Origin: Pseudomonas ovata
GTDB taxonomy: Bacteria > Pseudomonadota > Gammaproteobacteria > Pseudomonadales > Pseudomonadaceae
Direction of reading: 5' to 3'
Assembly (NCBI RefSeq): GCF_003131185.1
Contig: NZ_QFFU01000016.1
Location: 1 to 64,000, forward strand
Length of the DNA: 64,000 bases
Both the position numbers and the translations under genes were made by a program. How positions within the stretch are numbered: the stretch's first letter is position 1; each line of letters begins with the position of its first letter. A model generated the notes under the pieces. The model worked only from the letters and a program-made list of their open reading frames with translations, did no database searches and was not told the origin of the DNA. This document shows positions 31,105-39,766 of the stretch, in pieces.

Positions 31105-33261
31105 GAGCTTGTAGGAGATCCCGACCTGTACGGTGCGCGGAGCGCCCGGGTAGGCGTAGACGTTGCCGAAGGCGCCTTCTTCGTAGTCCTTGTCGAAGAT
31201 ATTCTTCACGTCCAGGTTCAGGCGCACGTCTTCGTTGACCTTGTAGTACGACAGGAAGTCGACCACGGTGTAGCTGTCCATGCTGAAGTTGGGCACATTG
31301 GCAGTCTGGCCGGCGCGTTCGTCCACATAGCGGGCACCGCCACCCAGGCCCAGGCCGCGCAGCGGGCCGTCCTGGATTTCGTACAGGCTCAGCAGGCTGA
31401 CGCTCTGTTTCGGAATGTTCACCAGCCGGGTGCCGTCACGCAGGGTATTGTCTTTGGTCACTTGCGCATCGACATAGGCATAACCGCCGATCACACGCCA
31501 GGCCGGGGTGATATTGCCCACCACGTTGAAATCGAAGCCACGGCTGCGCACCTCGCCGGCCGCGACGCTGTAGCTGGAATCCAGCGGGTCGGTGGTCAGT
31601 ACGTTTTTCTTGTCGATCTGGTAGATCGCCGCTTCCACGCTCAACTGTTTATCCAGCACCTGCCATTTGGCGCCCAGCTCGAAGGCCTTGCCTTTTTCCG
31701 GGTCGAAGCCTTTCTGCGCGCTGGTCACAGCGGTAACGGTCTGGTCCGGGCGTGCGGCGCCGGCATTGGGCTTGAACGAACGCGAGGCGCTGGCATACAC
31801 CGCCAGGTCGTCGGTCAGTTCATAGGTCAGGCCCAGGCGCGGGGTGACCGAGTTATCGCTCTTGGTCCAGCTGCGTCCGCCGGCCACATAGGTGTCGTAG
31901 TCATGCTCGAAACGCTCGAACCGCGCCCCGACCAGCAATTTCAGGCGCTCGGTCAGGCTGACCTGGTCCTGCACGAAGGCCGCCCAGGTCTTGAGGTTTT
32001 CCTGGTCGTGGGTCGGCGTCAGGCTCAGGGCCGGGCGTGGCTGGCCGTAGACCGGATTGAAGATGTCGATGGCGTAGGTGTTCAACGCCGGGTTCGAGCG
32101 CTGAATGATCGACTTGTAGTCGTAATCTTCATACTCGACACCGGCCAGCAGCAGGTGCTCGAAGCCTGCGGTGTCGAAGCGCCCGGTGACGTTCAGTTGC
32201 ACGTCACGGTCGGTCCACTCCAGCTTGCGGTAGTTGAAGTTGCGCACCAGGGTGCGGCCGTCCGGCTGCATGCGGCTGCCTTCGACGGCATTGCCTTGCA
32301 AGGTGCCGTCGAGAATCTGCACACCGCCGCCCAGGGTCCAGTTGGCGTTGAGGTCATGTTCGAAACGCAACTGGCCCATGTTGTTGTCGTTGTGCAGCTT
32401 GCCGACGTCCTTCTCGCCCCAGAACGTATCGCGCGAAGCGGTGCCGGTCTGGGTCGGGTAGCGGGTCAGGCCACGGTCCAGCGGATGATTGTTGCGCATG
32501 AATTCACCTTCGAAGGTGATGCGCGTGCTGTCGTTGACCTGCCAGCTCAGCACCGGGGTCACCGCATAGCGTTCGGTCTCGACGTGGTCGCGAAAGGTCT
32601 CACCGCCCTCGCCCAGCACATTGAGGCGATAGGCAAAGCGGCCGTCTTCGTCCAGCGGACCGGTAGCGTCCAGGGTGCCACGGTACATGCCTTGATCGTT
32701 GAGCTGGCTGCCCAGGGTCACCGAGCGTTCGCTCGAAGGCTGCTTGGACACCACGTTGAAAGTACCACCCGGATCACTGCGACCATACAGGGTCGCCGCA
32801 GGGCCACGCAGCACTTCCAGGCGCTCGATGGTGTTGGCATCGGGCATGTTCGGGTAGCCGCGGTTGATCGGAAAGCCGTTGCGGTAGAACTCACCCGTGG
32901 TAAAGCCGCGCACGGTGATGGTGGTCAGGCCCTGGCCGCCGAAGTTGTTGGCCCGGCCCACGCCACCGGCGTAGTCCAGTGCGTCCTGCAAGCGAGTGGC
33001 GCCCAGGTCTTCGACCGCCTCGCGGGTGACCACGCTGATCGACTGCGGGGTTTCGTGAATGGGCGTGTCGGTGCGTGTGGCGCTGGCCGAACGGGTGGCC
33101 TTGTAGCCTTGCACCGGGCCGGTGGCGCGCTCGGTGTCGACGGCGGCATTGACGTCGGTGGCCTGCAACTCGATCGAGGAAGGTGCGGTAAGGGTCTGGT
33201 CAGCCAGGGCAAGCGGGGAAAAGGCCTGCAAGGCAAGAAATGAAACGGCGATACGACGCAT
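31102..33261 (-). CDS. TonB-dependent siderophore receptor
   Basis: A 719-aa outer-membrane receptor. There is a signal peptide of about 20 residues (ending LALA), a plug with TPQSISVVTREAVEDLGATRLQDAL and VRGFTTGEFYRNGFPINRG ... VLRGPAATLYGRSDPGGTFNVVSK, and a 22-strand barrel with the C-terminal FGNVYAYPGAPRTVQVGISYKL. The plug motif VLRGPAATLYGRSDPGG is typical of ferrisiderophore receptors. No FecIR-type sigma/anti-sigma genes are adjacent, nor an N-terminal signalling extension. A Fur-like box lies upstream at 33341. Its stop codon is provided at the end of a MITE-like insertion. Confidence 0.93.
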   Translation of the reverse strand: MRRIAVSFLALQAFSPLALADQTLTAPSSIELQATDVNAAVDTERATGPVQGYKATRSASATRTDTPIHETPQSISVVTREAVEDLGATRLQDALDYAGGVGRANNFGGQGLTTITVRGFTTGEFYRNGFPINRGYPNMPDANTIERLEVLRGPAATLYGRSDPGGTFNVVSKQPSSERSVTLGSQLNDQGMYRGTLDATGPLDEDGRFAYRLNVLGEGGETFRDHVETERYAVTPVLSWQVNDSTRITFEGEFMRNNHPLDRGLTRYPTQTGTASRDTFWGEKDVGKLHNDNNMGQLRFEHDLNANWTLGGGVQILDGTLQGNAVEGSRMQPDGRTLVRNFNYRKLEWTDRDVQLNVTGRFDTAGFEHLLLAGVEYEDYDYKSIIQRSNPALNTYAIDIFNPVYGQPRPALSLTPTHDQENLKTWAAFVQDQVSLTERLKLLVGARFERFEHDYDTYVAGGRSWTKSDNSVTPRLGLTYELTDDLAVYASASRSFKPNAGAARPDQTVTAVTSAQKGFDPEKGKAFELGAKWQVLDKQLSVEAAIYQIDKKNVLTTDPLDSSYSVAAGEVRSRGFDFNVVGNITPAWRVIGGYAYVDAQVTKDNTLRDGTRLVNIPKQSVSLLSLYEIQDGPLRGLGLGGGARYVDERAGQTANVPNFSMDSYTVVDFLSYYKVNEDVRLNLDVKNIFDKDYEEGAFGNVYAYPGAPRTVQVGISYKL

Positions 33262-33340
33262 CGACAGCGTGCTCCAGGTGAGAATCGAGCCGTGTTCGGC
33301 CCTGATCGTTTTTTGTGACAAATGTTACAGAGTTGTATTT

Positions 33341-33359
33341 GTTATTGATACGTATTGTC
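33341..33359. promoter_or_regulatory. Candidate Fur box upstream of the TonB receptor
   Basis: GTTATTGATACGTATTGTC matches 13 of 19 positions of the canonical GATAATGATAATCATTATC. It lies 80-98 bp upstream of the receptor start, within an AT-rich stretch that contrasts with the surroundings, consistent with iron repression. Confidence 0.55.
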
Positions 33360-33445
33360 ATTGGCGGGCAGCACTTTTTTTGGGGGCCATTCCCTGCATC
33401 GGCTGGCACAGGCACACTCTGTCGCCAACCCCTCGGAGCCTGATC

Positions 33446-34093
33446 ATGCCCACTCTCCATAATCTTGCTGACCGGCGCTGTGCATTGCTGGTCATCGACA
33501 TGCAATACGACTTCATGCCCGGCGGCGCTCTGGCGGTAAAGGACGGCGATGCTCTGGTGCCGCTGATCAATCGCCTGGGCCGGCGCTTTACCCGGGTGAT
33601 CCTGACCCAGGACTGGCACCCGGCCGGGCATATCTCCTTTGCCCCAAGCCACCCAGGGCATGAACCGTTCCAGCGCATCACCCTGCCCTACGGGCCGCAA
33701 ACCCTGTGGCCGGTGCATTGCGTCCAGGGCAGCCAGGGCGCGCAACTGCATGCCGACCTCGACCTGCCGCATGCACAATTGATTGCGCGCAAGGGCTGCA
33801 ACCCGGACATCGACAGTTACTCCGCCTTCATGGAAGCCGACCGCAGCACACCCACCGGCCTGACCGGCTATTTGCGCGAACACGGCATCGACACCCTGTA
33901 CGTGGTCGGCCTGGCCCTGGACTTCTGCGTGGCCTGGTCGGCGCAGGACGCCTGCAAGGCCGGCTTCACCACCTATGTGGTCGAGGACGCCTGCCGCGCC
34001 ATCGACCTTGATGGATCACTGGCCGGTGCCTGGCAGGCAATGCTTGGCCTGGGTGTGCAACGCGTGCAAAGCCAGGACTTGCTGGGCGGCTGA
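33446..34093 (+). CDS. pncA: Nicotinamidase
   Basis: A 215-aa isochorismatase-superfamily amidase converting nicotinamide to nicotinate. Catalytic Asp is in LLVIDMQYDFMPGGAL, metal ligands in LTQDWHPAGHISFA, Lys in IARKGCNPDIDSYSAF and the nucleophile Cys in GLALDFCVAWSAQDA. The length and motif order are those of PncA rather than a generic isochorismatase. The start at 33446 begins MPTLHNLADRRCALL. It is divergent from the TonB receptor and is not obviously in an operon; NAD salvage is the inferred role. Confidence 0.93.
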   Translation: MPTLHNLADRRCALLVIDMQYDFMPGGALAVKDGDALVPLINRLGRRFTRVILTQDWHPAGHISFAPSHPGHEPFQRITLPYGPQTLWPVHCVQGSQGAQLHADLDLPHAQLIARKGCNPDIDSYSAFMEADRSTPTGLTGYLREHGIDTLYVVGLALDFCVAWSAQDACKAGFTTYVVEDACRAIDLDGSLAGAWQAMLGLGVQRVQSQDLLGG

Positions 34094-34185
34094 CACAGGT
34101 ATCACGCAGGCGAACGACGCGGCGGGCCATCTGTCTGACACTACACATCAGCCCCCTGTTGATTCTCTCGCGTGAAGGAAGTGGT

Positions 34186-35097
34186 ATGGACGAGCAACCC
34201 GATGGCAAGACCCCCGGCCTGTCAGCCGACGAAGAACGCGAGATCGAAGACAAGCTGCCGCCGCGCGCGGCTGTCCTGCATGAGACCATCCGCGTCCAGG
34301 GCGACCACGAACTGGAACGCACCGTAGCCGCCTTGTGGTGGTCGGCACTGGCCGCCGGCCTGACCATGGGCCTGTCGTTGATGGCCATGGGATTGCTGCG
34401 CTCGCGCCTAGGCGACAGCGACGCCAGTCATGTCATCGCCAGCCTTGGCTACTCGGCAGGCTTTCTGGCGGTGATCCTGGCGCGCCAGCAACTGTTTACC
34501 GAGAACACCCTGACCGCCGTGCTGCCGGTGATGAGCAAGCTGAACCTGGGCAATATCGGCCGGCTCTTGCGCCTGTGGGGCGTGGTATTGATAGGCAACC
34601 TGGCCGGCACGATCCTGGTGGCCTGGGTCATGCTGAACCTGCCCATCTTCGACACCAAGACCGACATGGCCTTTCTGGAAATCGGCCGCAAGGTCATGGA
34701 GAACGACATCAGCAAGATGTTCGCCAAAGGCATCGTGTCCGGCTGGATGATCGCCACCATGGTGTGGATGATCGCCTCGATGGAAAACGCCAAGATCGCG
34801 ATCATCGTGATGATCACCTACCTGATGGCGCTGGGCGACTTCACCCATATCGTGGTTGGCACCGCCGAAGTGTCGTATCTGGTGTTCGCCGGCGAAGCGA
34901 GCTGGTCCGACTTCTGGCTGGTGTTCGCAGGGCCCACCCTGGCCGGCAATATCATCGGCGGCAGCTTCATCTTCGGCCTGCTCAGCCACGCGCAGATCCG
35001 CAGTGAAAACGACATCACCGCCAAGCGTGAGCGCGACAAGAAGAAATTGCTGGAAGAACGCCGCAAGACCAGCAGGAGCGGCGTCAGCCGCGAATAG
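34186..35097 (+). CDS. Formate/nitrite transporter (FNT)-family protein, YfdC-like
   Basis: A 303-aa membrane protein of the FNT family with six helices, a long hydrophilic N terminus (~50 residues, acidic) and a basic C-terminal tail (KRERDKKKLLEERRK). FNT-like segments include ALWWSALAAGLTMGLSLMAMGLL, ARQQLFTENTLTAVLPVM and GDFTHIVVGTAEVSYL. Long-tailed members resemble E. coli YfdC rather than FocA/NirC; the transported anion is unknown. The start at 34186 has GGAAG upstream. It follows pncA by 92 bp and is perhaps independent. Confidence 0.83.
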   Translation: MDEQPDGKTPGLSADEEREIEDKLPPRAAVLHETIRVQGDHELERTVAALWWSALAAGLTMGLSLMAMGLLRSRLGDSDASHVIASLGYSAGFLAVILARQQLFTENTLTAVLPVMSKLNLGNIGRLLRLWGVVLIGNLAGTILVAWVMLNLPIFDTKTDMAFLEIGRKVMENDISKMFAKGIVSGWMIATMVWMIASMENAKIAIIVMITYLMALGDFTHIVVGTAEVSYLVFAGEASWSDFWLVFAGPTLAGNIIGGSFIFGLLSHAQIRSENDITAKRERDKKKLLEERRKTSRSGVSRE

Positions 35098-35115
35098 CCC
35101 TCATCACACCACGCG

Positions 35116-35163
35116 CTTGCGGGAGGCTTTGACGGCCTCATTGCCGGCAGAGCCTCCCGCAAG
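35116..35163. terminator. Inverted repeat after the FNT gene
   Basis: CTTGCGGGAGGCT and AGCCTCCCGCAAG form a 13-bp perfect stem with a 22-base loop, 18 bp after the FNT stop. There is no T-run, so it may be a factor-dependent terminator or 3'-end stabiliser rather than an intrinsic terminator. Confidence 0.55.
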
Positions 35164-35203
35164 TGGTCTGCCAGCGTCAGGATCATCAGGCCATCACGCT
35201 TTC

Positions 35204-35220
35204 TTCAGGAAATTTTCAGG
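35204..35220 (+). promoter_or_regulatory. Direct-repeat response-regulator box
   Basis: TTCAGG at 35204-35209 and 35215-35220 lie exactly 11 bp apart, the spacing of tandem half-sites for OmpR/PhoB-type regulators. The box sits 49-65 bp before the response-regulator start and suggests autoregulation. Confidence 0.4.
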
Positions 35221-35268
35221 TTGCGGCAGGCAAGATACGGTTTTGTCCGACTCTCTCAGGCCCACAGC

Positions 35269-35952
35269 ATGACCCGAATCCTGGCAATCGAAGACGACGC
35301 TGTCACCGCAAGAGAAATCGTTGCTGAACTCAGCAGCCACGGGCTGAGTGTCGACTGGGTAGACAATGGCCAGGAAGGCCTGGCCAAGGCCGTCAGCGGC
35401 GATTATGACCTGATCACCCTGGACCGCATGCTGCCGCAGGTCGATGGCCTGACCATTGTCACGCGGCTGCGCGCCCAGGGCATCAGCACCCCGATCCTGA
35501 TGATCAGCGCCCTGTCGGATGTCGACGAGCGCGTGCGTGGCCTGCGGGCCGGCGGCGATGACTACCTGTCCAAGCCGTTTGCCTCCGACGAAATGGCCGC
35601 CAGGGTCGAAGTGCTGCTGCGCCGCAACAGCCCGGCCAGCGAACAGAAAAGCCAGCTGCAGGTCGCCGACCTTGAGCTGGACCTGCTCAGCCGCGAAGCA
35701 CGGCGTGGCGAGCGGGCGTTGAGCCTGTTACCGACCGAATACAAGCTGCTGGAATTTCTGATGCGCAATCACGGCCAGGTCGTGACCCGGATGATGATTT
35801 TCCAGGAGGTCTGGGGCTATCACTTCGACCCCGGCACCAACCTGATCGATGTGCACATCGGCCGGCTGCGCAAGAAAATCGACGTTTCCGGCAGTACGCC
35901 CCTGATTCGTACTGTACGCGGGACCGGCTATGTCATTAGCGAATCTGCCTAA
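35269..35952 (+). CDS. OmpR-family two-component response regulator
   Basis: A 227-aa regulator: receiver domain (ILAIEDDAVTAREI; phospho-acceptor Asp in DLITLDRMLPQVDG; Lys in DDYLSKPFASDEM) followed by a winged-helix DNA-binding domain (LSLLPTEYKLLEFLMRNHGQVVTRMMIFQEVWGYHFDPGTNLIDVHIGRL). The start at 35269 is MTRILAIED. Its 3' end overlaps the histidine kinase gene by 23 bases, so the two form one operon. The stimulus and target genes are not evident from the sequence. Confidence 0.93.
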   Translation: MTRILAIEDDAVTAREIVAELSSHGLSVDWVDNGQEGLAKAVSGDYDLITLDRMLPQVDGLTIVTRLRAQGISTPILMISALSDVDERVRGLRAGGDDYLSKPFASDEMAARVEVLLRRNSPASEQKSQLQVADLELDLLSREARRGERALSLLPTEYKLLEFLMRNHGQVVTRMMIFQEVWGYHFDPGTNLIDVHIGRLRKKIDVSGSTPLIRTVRGTGYVISESA

Positions 35953-37345
35953 AGGCTGGCGCTCCTCCAGCAGCCGTCTGCTGGCGCTGTACAGCACCTT
36001 GTTCGTGGCCTGGAGCAGCATTTTGCTGGGGGTGCTGTACTGGGAGGTCAAGGGTTACCTGGACCAGATGGCGCGCCATTCGCTGATCCAGCGCCAACAA
36101 CTGTTCGCCCGCTTCGAAGGCCAGGACCTGGTCGACGCGCTGGTGGCGAGCATGGCCTTCGACAAACCGGCCGTGGACGCCTTCGGCCTGTTCGATGCAC
36201 GCTTGCGGCCGCTGTTCGGACCCATCCGGCAGATTCCGGCCAATCTGCCACTGGACGGTCAGATTCACGAGCTGGGCAATTGCATCGCCTCCACCGATCC
36301 CAACATGCCACGCAGCAGCTGTGCGGCCGTGGCCACGCGTACCCGTGCTGGCAACTGGTTGATCCTGGTACGCGACAACGGCTCGCTGTTTGCGGTCTCG
36401 ACCCTGATCCTGCATGCCCTGCTCTGGGGCCTGTCGCTGACCATCATTCCCGGGGTCGCCGGCTGGTACTTGCTGCGGCGCCGGCCCTTGCGCCGCATTC
36501 ATGCCTTGCAGGCCAGCGCCGAGGCGATTGTCAGCGGCGACATGAGCAAGCGCCTGCCGGTGTCTTCGCGGCGTGACGAGCTGGACATGCTGGCGCTGAT
36601 CGTCAATGCCATGCTCGAACAGATCGAACGGTTGATGAACGAGGTCAAGGGCGTGTGCGACAACATTGCCCACGACCTGCGCACCCCGCTGACCCGCCTG
36701 CGCGCCCGGCTCTACCGCATCCAGCAGGAAGCCCCGGATTCGCCGCACAGCCCGGAAATCAGCCAGGTGATTGCCGAGGCCGACTCGCTGATGGCGCGCT
36801 TTCGCGGCCTGCTGCGTATCTCCGAACTGCAGGACCAGCGCCGGCGCTCGGCCTTCGTGGCCCTGGACCTGGCGGCTTTGTTGCGCGAAGTGCATGACTT
36901 CTACCTGCCGCTGGCCGAAGAAGGCGAAATCACCCTGCTGTTGAACCTGGACGAGCCGTTGCCTGCGGTGGTCGGTGACCGGGCCTTGCTGTTCGAAGCC
37001 CTGGCCAATCTGCTGGACAATGCCATCAAGTTCACCCCGACCGGCGGCACCGTGGCGCTGAACGCCAGCACCTGGCAAGGCACGCCACGCATCGAAGTAC
37101 AGGACTCCGGCCCCGGCATTCCCGAAGCCGAACGCCAACTGGTGTTCCAGCGTTTTCACCGCAGCGAACACGACAACCCGCAAGGCTTCGGCCTGGGCCT
37201 GTCGCTGGTGGCGGCGATTGCAGAATTGCACGGGTTTGGCCTGCGGATCGAAAGCAGCCGGTTTGGTGGCGCCAGCCTGATCCTGGAATGCGGACCCGGC
37301 ACCACGCTCAGTGGTGTAGGAGCGACCAACGGTCGCGAAGACTGA
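35930..37345 (+). CDS. Sensor histidine kinase
   Basis: A 471-aa membrane kinase. TM1 is at ~17-40, a short periplasmic loop to ~155, TM2 at ~156-178, then HAMP. The H-box is CDNIAHDLRTPLTRLRARLYR, N-box EALANLLDNAIKFTPTGG, G1 DSGPGIPEAERQLVFQRFHR, and G2 NPQGFGLGLSLV. The sensory loop is short and has Cys residues (NCIASTDPNMPRSSC) of unknown use. The last about ten residues (GVGATNGRED) are encoded inside a REP sequence, so the C terminus has apparently been reset by REP insertion. Confidence 0.92.
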   Translation: MSLANLPKGWRSSSSRLLALYSTLFVAWSSILLGVLYWEVKGYLDQMARHSLIQRQQLFARFEGQDLVDALVASMAFDKPAVDAFGLFDARLRPLFGPIRQIPANLPLDGQIHELGNCIASTDPNMPRSSCAAVATRTRAGNWLILVRDNGSLFAVSTLILHALLWGLSLTIIPGVAGWYLLRRRPLRRIHALQASAEAIVSGDMSKRLPVSSRRDELDMLALIVNAMLEQIERLMNEVKGVCDNIAHDLRTPLTRLRARLYRIQQEAPDSPHSPEISQVIAEADSLMARFRGLLRISELQDQRRRSAFVALDLAALLREVHDFYLPLAEEGEITLLLNLDEPLPAVVGDRALLFEALANLLDNAIKFTPTGGTVALNASTWQGTPRIEVQDSGPGIPEAERQLVFQRFHRSEHDNPQGFGLGLSLVAAIAELHGFGLRIESSRFGGASLILECGPGTTLSGVGATNGRED

Positions 37346-37451
37346 TTGCCCGGCAAAAAATAGTGCGCCTGAGCCGGCCCTTTCGCGACCGATGGTCGCT
37401 CCAACAGAGTCAGTGCGTGGGAGCGACCAACGGTCGCGAAGACTGATTGCC
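37316..37451. repeat. Three-copy REP cluster overlapping the kinase 3' end
   Basis: GGAGCGACCAACGGTCGCGA is at 37319-37338 and again at 37420-37439. The matches extend to 32 bp each and are 101 bp apart. Between them lies an inverted copy (TTCGCGACCGATGGTCGCTC at 37382-37401). The first copy lies inside the histidine kinase coding region and provides its stop codon. Confidence 0.85.
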
Positions 37452-37596
37452 ACGCACAAAAATGCGGCGTCCTGACAACCCCGTCATCAGCACCGGAAAT
37501 ATCCAGTATCAATCTGCCAACCCTTCTGGCCGCAAGCCCATACCGTTAGCCTGCTCATATTCTGCCGTTAACCCATTCCAGAGCCCTCGCCCGATC

Positions 37597-38784
37597 ATGA
37601 ACTCGCCCGCCACCCCGATGACCCGCCGCCTGGTCCTGCTATTCGCCTTCTGCTGTGGCGCCATCGTGGCCAATATCTACTACGCGCAACCGATCATTGC
37701 GCTGATCGCGCCGGACCTGGGGCTGTCGCCGACCCTGGCCAGCCTGATCGTGTCGCTGACCCAGATCGGTTATGCGCTGGGGCTGTTTTTTCTGGTGCCG
37801 CTGGGCGACCTGCTGGAGAACCGTCGACTGATCATCGCCACCACTTTGCTGACCGTGCTGGGCCTGGCCGGGGCGGCGCTGGTGGAACAACCCAATCTGT
37901 TCCTGGTGCTGTGCCTGCTGGTGGGATTCAGCTCGGTGTCAGTGCAGATCCTGATTCCATTGGCCGCGCACCTGGCCCCGGAAGACTCGCGTGGCCGCGT
38001 GGTCGGTTCGATCATGGGTGGGTTGCTGCTGGGCATCCTGCTGGCGCGGCCGATTGCCAGCCTGGTGGCCGATCATTTTGGCTGGCGGGCCGTGTTTGCC
38101 GCGGCGGCCGTGGTCATGGTCGGCCTCTGCGCGGTGCTGGCCGTCACCCTGCCACCGCGCAAGCCGCAGCACAGCGCGTCCTACCCGCAACTGCTGGCCT
38201 CGCTGTGGCATCTGCTGCGCACCCAGCCGGTGCTGCGCCAGCGGGCGTTCTATCAAGCCTGCCTGTTTGCCACGTTCAGCCTGTTCTGGACCGCTGTGCC
38301 GCTGGAACTGGTGCGCAACCATGGCCTGTCGCAGAGCCAGATCGCGCTGTTCGCCCTCGCCGGGGCCATCGGTGCAGTGGCCGCACCCATCAGCGGACGG
38401 CTGGCCGATGCCGGCTACACCCGCCAGACCAGCCTCACGGTCCTGCTGCTGGCCGCACTGTGCTTTTTGCCAGCGCTCACGACGCTCGGTGCCAGTGTCA
38501 TTGGCCTGGCCTTGACCGGCATCGTGCTGGACTTCTGTGTGCAGGTGAACATGGTGCTGGGCCAGCGCGCGGTCTACGCTCTGGATGCCAACAGCCGCAG
38601 CCGCCTGAATGCGCTGTACATGACCAGTATTTTCCTGGGCGGGGCGGCCGGCTCGGCGATGGCCAGCGTGTTGTTCAACCACGGCGGCTGGGGCGCGATC
38701 GTGATCGCCGGCACTGTCCTGCCTTTGCTGGCACTGTCGGGTTTTATCTGGAATTCACGGCAGGCGGCCAGTGCAGCGGCCTGA
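37597..38784 (+). CDS. MFS transporter (drug/metabolite exporter-like)
   Basis: A 395-aa twelve-helix major-facilitator protein. The N terminus starts MTRRLVLLFAFCCGAIVANIYYAQPIIALIA, with the loop 2-3 motif FLVPLGDLLENRRLI and the central loop PRKPQHSASYPQ. It resembles the NepI/AraJ/YgaY-type proton-driven efflux proteins; the substrate is unknown. ATG 37597 is used; ATG 37618 (the MTRR start) is equally possible. It is convergent with the glycine-rich protein gene, eight bases apart. Confidence 0.85.
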   Translation: MNSPATPMTRRLVLLFAFCCGAIVANIYYAQPIIALIAPDLGLSPTLASLIVSLTQIGYALGLFFLVPLGDLLENRRLIIATTLLTVLGLAGAALVEQPNLFLVLCLLVGFSSVSVQILIPLAAHLAPEDSRGRVVGSIMGGLLLGILLARPIASLVADHFGWRAVFAAAAVVMVGLCAVLAVTLPPRKPQHSASYPQLLASLWHLLRTQPVLRQRAFYQACLFATFSLFWTAVPLELVRNHGLSQSQIALFALAGAIGAVAAPISGRLADAGYTRQTSLTVLLLAALCFLPALTTLGASVIGLALTGIVLDFCVQVNMVLGQRAVYALDANSRSRLNALYMTSIFLGGAAGSAMASVLFNHGGWGAIVIAGTVLPLLALSGFIWNSRQAASAAA

Positions 38785-38791
38785 TCAGGCG

Positions 38792-39544
38792 TCAGTCGCC
38801 CCCGCCGCCGCCACAGCCACCGCCACAGCCACTGCTGTCACCGCCGCCATCGCCACCGGAGCCGCCATCGCCGTCGCCATCGGGGCCGCCGCTGCACCCG
38901 GCATCGCTCGGGCTGGAGTAGCCATCGCTGCCAGGGGCGGCCAGGTCGCCCCCGCAATAGATGACGGGGCCGGGGCTGGTGTCGCTGCTGGCGCGCCGCA
39001 TGCCCTGGCAGTCCAGCATGTACACAAAGCCACCGGCGATCACCAGCTTGGCGTCCAGCGCAAACAACAACGGCAGGCGCCGGGGCACACGTGGATGGAT
39101 GTTGTCTTCACGGCAGACGTGCCACCAGGTACGGCGCAAACCGGCATTGCCCTTGGCCGGCGCCTCATCGCCCAGTGCGGCGGCCGGGGTATGGTGCAGC
39201 AGGCCGCCAAAGGCCTGCTTGCAGAAGTCTTCATAGGCGCGGGTGTGCAGGATGAACTCATGCCACAGGTCGTCGACCACTTGCGAAGGCATCGACACAT
39301 AGCGATGACCGCTATTGTGATAGGCAAGGAAGAACTGGCGCAGGCCCTGGGCGACCAGTTGGCAATCCTTGATGGTCAGGTGCGGATGGCGATGGCGCAG
39401 GGTTTCGAACAGACCGGCCGGCAGCTTGTAATGGCGAATGACCTGTTCACGACGCATTTTGCGTACACGCCGCAGATGAGCACTCAGTTTGCCCAGCGCA
39501 AAGAACCCCATGACAGCTGCAACGATTAGCCACACATAGATCAT
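38792..39544 (-). CDS. Membrane-anchored protein with a glycine-rich tail (GRDP-like)
   Basis: A 250-aa protein. An N-terminal transmembrane helix (MIYVWLIVAAVMGFFALGKL) precedes a basic stretch and a domain with MPSQVVDDLWHEFILHTRAYEDFCKQAFGGLLHH, like the W-H-x(n)-Y motif of glycine-rich-domain-protein-like (PF07173) proteins. The last ~45 residues are Gly/Ser/Asp-rich with Cys (SSGCGGGCGGGGGD). The function is unknown. The start at 39544 is chosen for the helix at the very N terminus. Confidence 0.75.
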   Translation of the reverse strand: MIYVWLIVAAVMGFFALGKLSAHLRRVRKMRREQVIRHYKLPAGLFETLRHRHPHLTIKDCQLVAQGLRQFFLAYHNSGHRYVSMPSQVVDDLWHEFILHTRAYEDFCKQAFGGLLHHTPAAALGDEAPAKGNAGLRRTWWHVCREDNIHPRVPRRLPLLFALDAKLVIAGGFVYMLDCQGMRRASSDTSPGPVIYCGGDLAAPGSDGYSSPSDAGCSGGPDGDGDGGSGGDGGGDSSGCGGGCGGGGGD

Positions 39545-39766
39545 GTCCCGACTCCGAAGGGCAGATGATGGCCATAGGTTAACACTGAGTGGCAGTTGCG
39601 CATCGGACAGGCGTAGTTGTACGATGACTGCCAACTTATCGATGCACCGGTGCTGGCCTGTGTGCAGCTCGCCAGTTCCATCTTCATCCATCCGCGATTC
39701 GGCAACCCACGGGGCACCAGGCAGGTGATCAACCCGCCGCCCATGTCAAAACAACAGGAGATACCG

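Noticed and set aside
31033..33243. A 736-codon plus-strand open frame opposite the TonB receptor.
   Set aside because: It is the antisense shadow of a receptor with a signal peptide, plug and barrel. It has no ribosome site or recognisable domain.
33446..34093. A siderophore-related isochorismatase, given the neighbouring TonB receptor.
   Set aside because: The Asp/Lys/Cys triad with the DWHPAGHISF metal motif is that of nicotinamidase, and no siderophore synthesis genes adjoin it.
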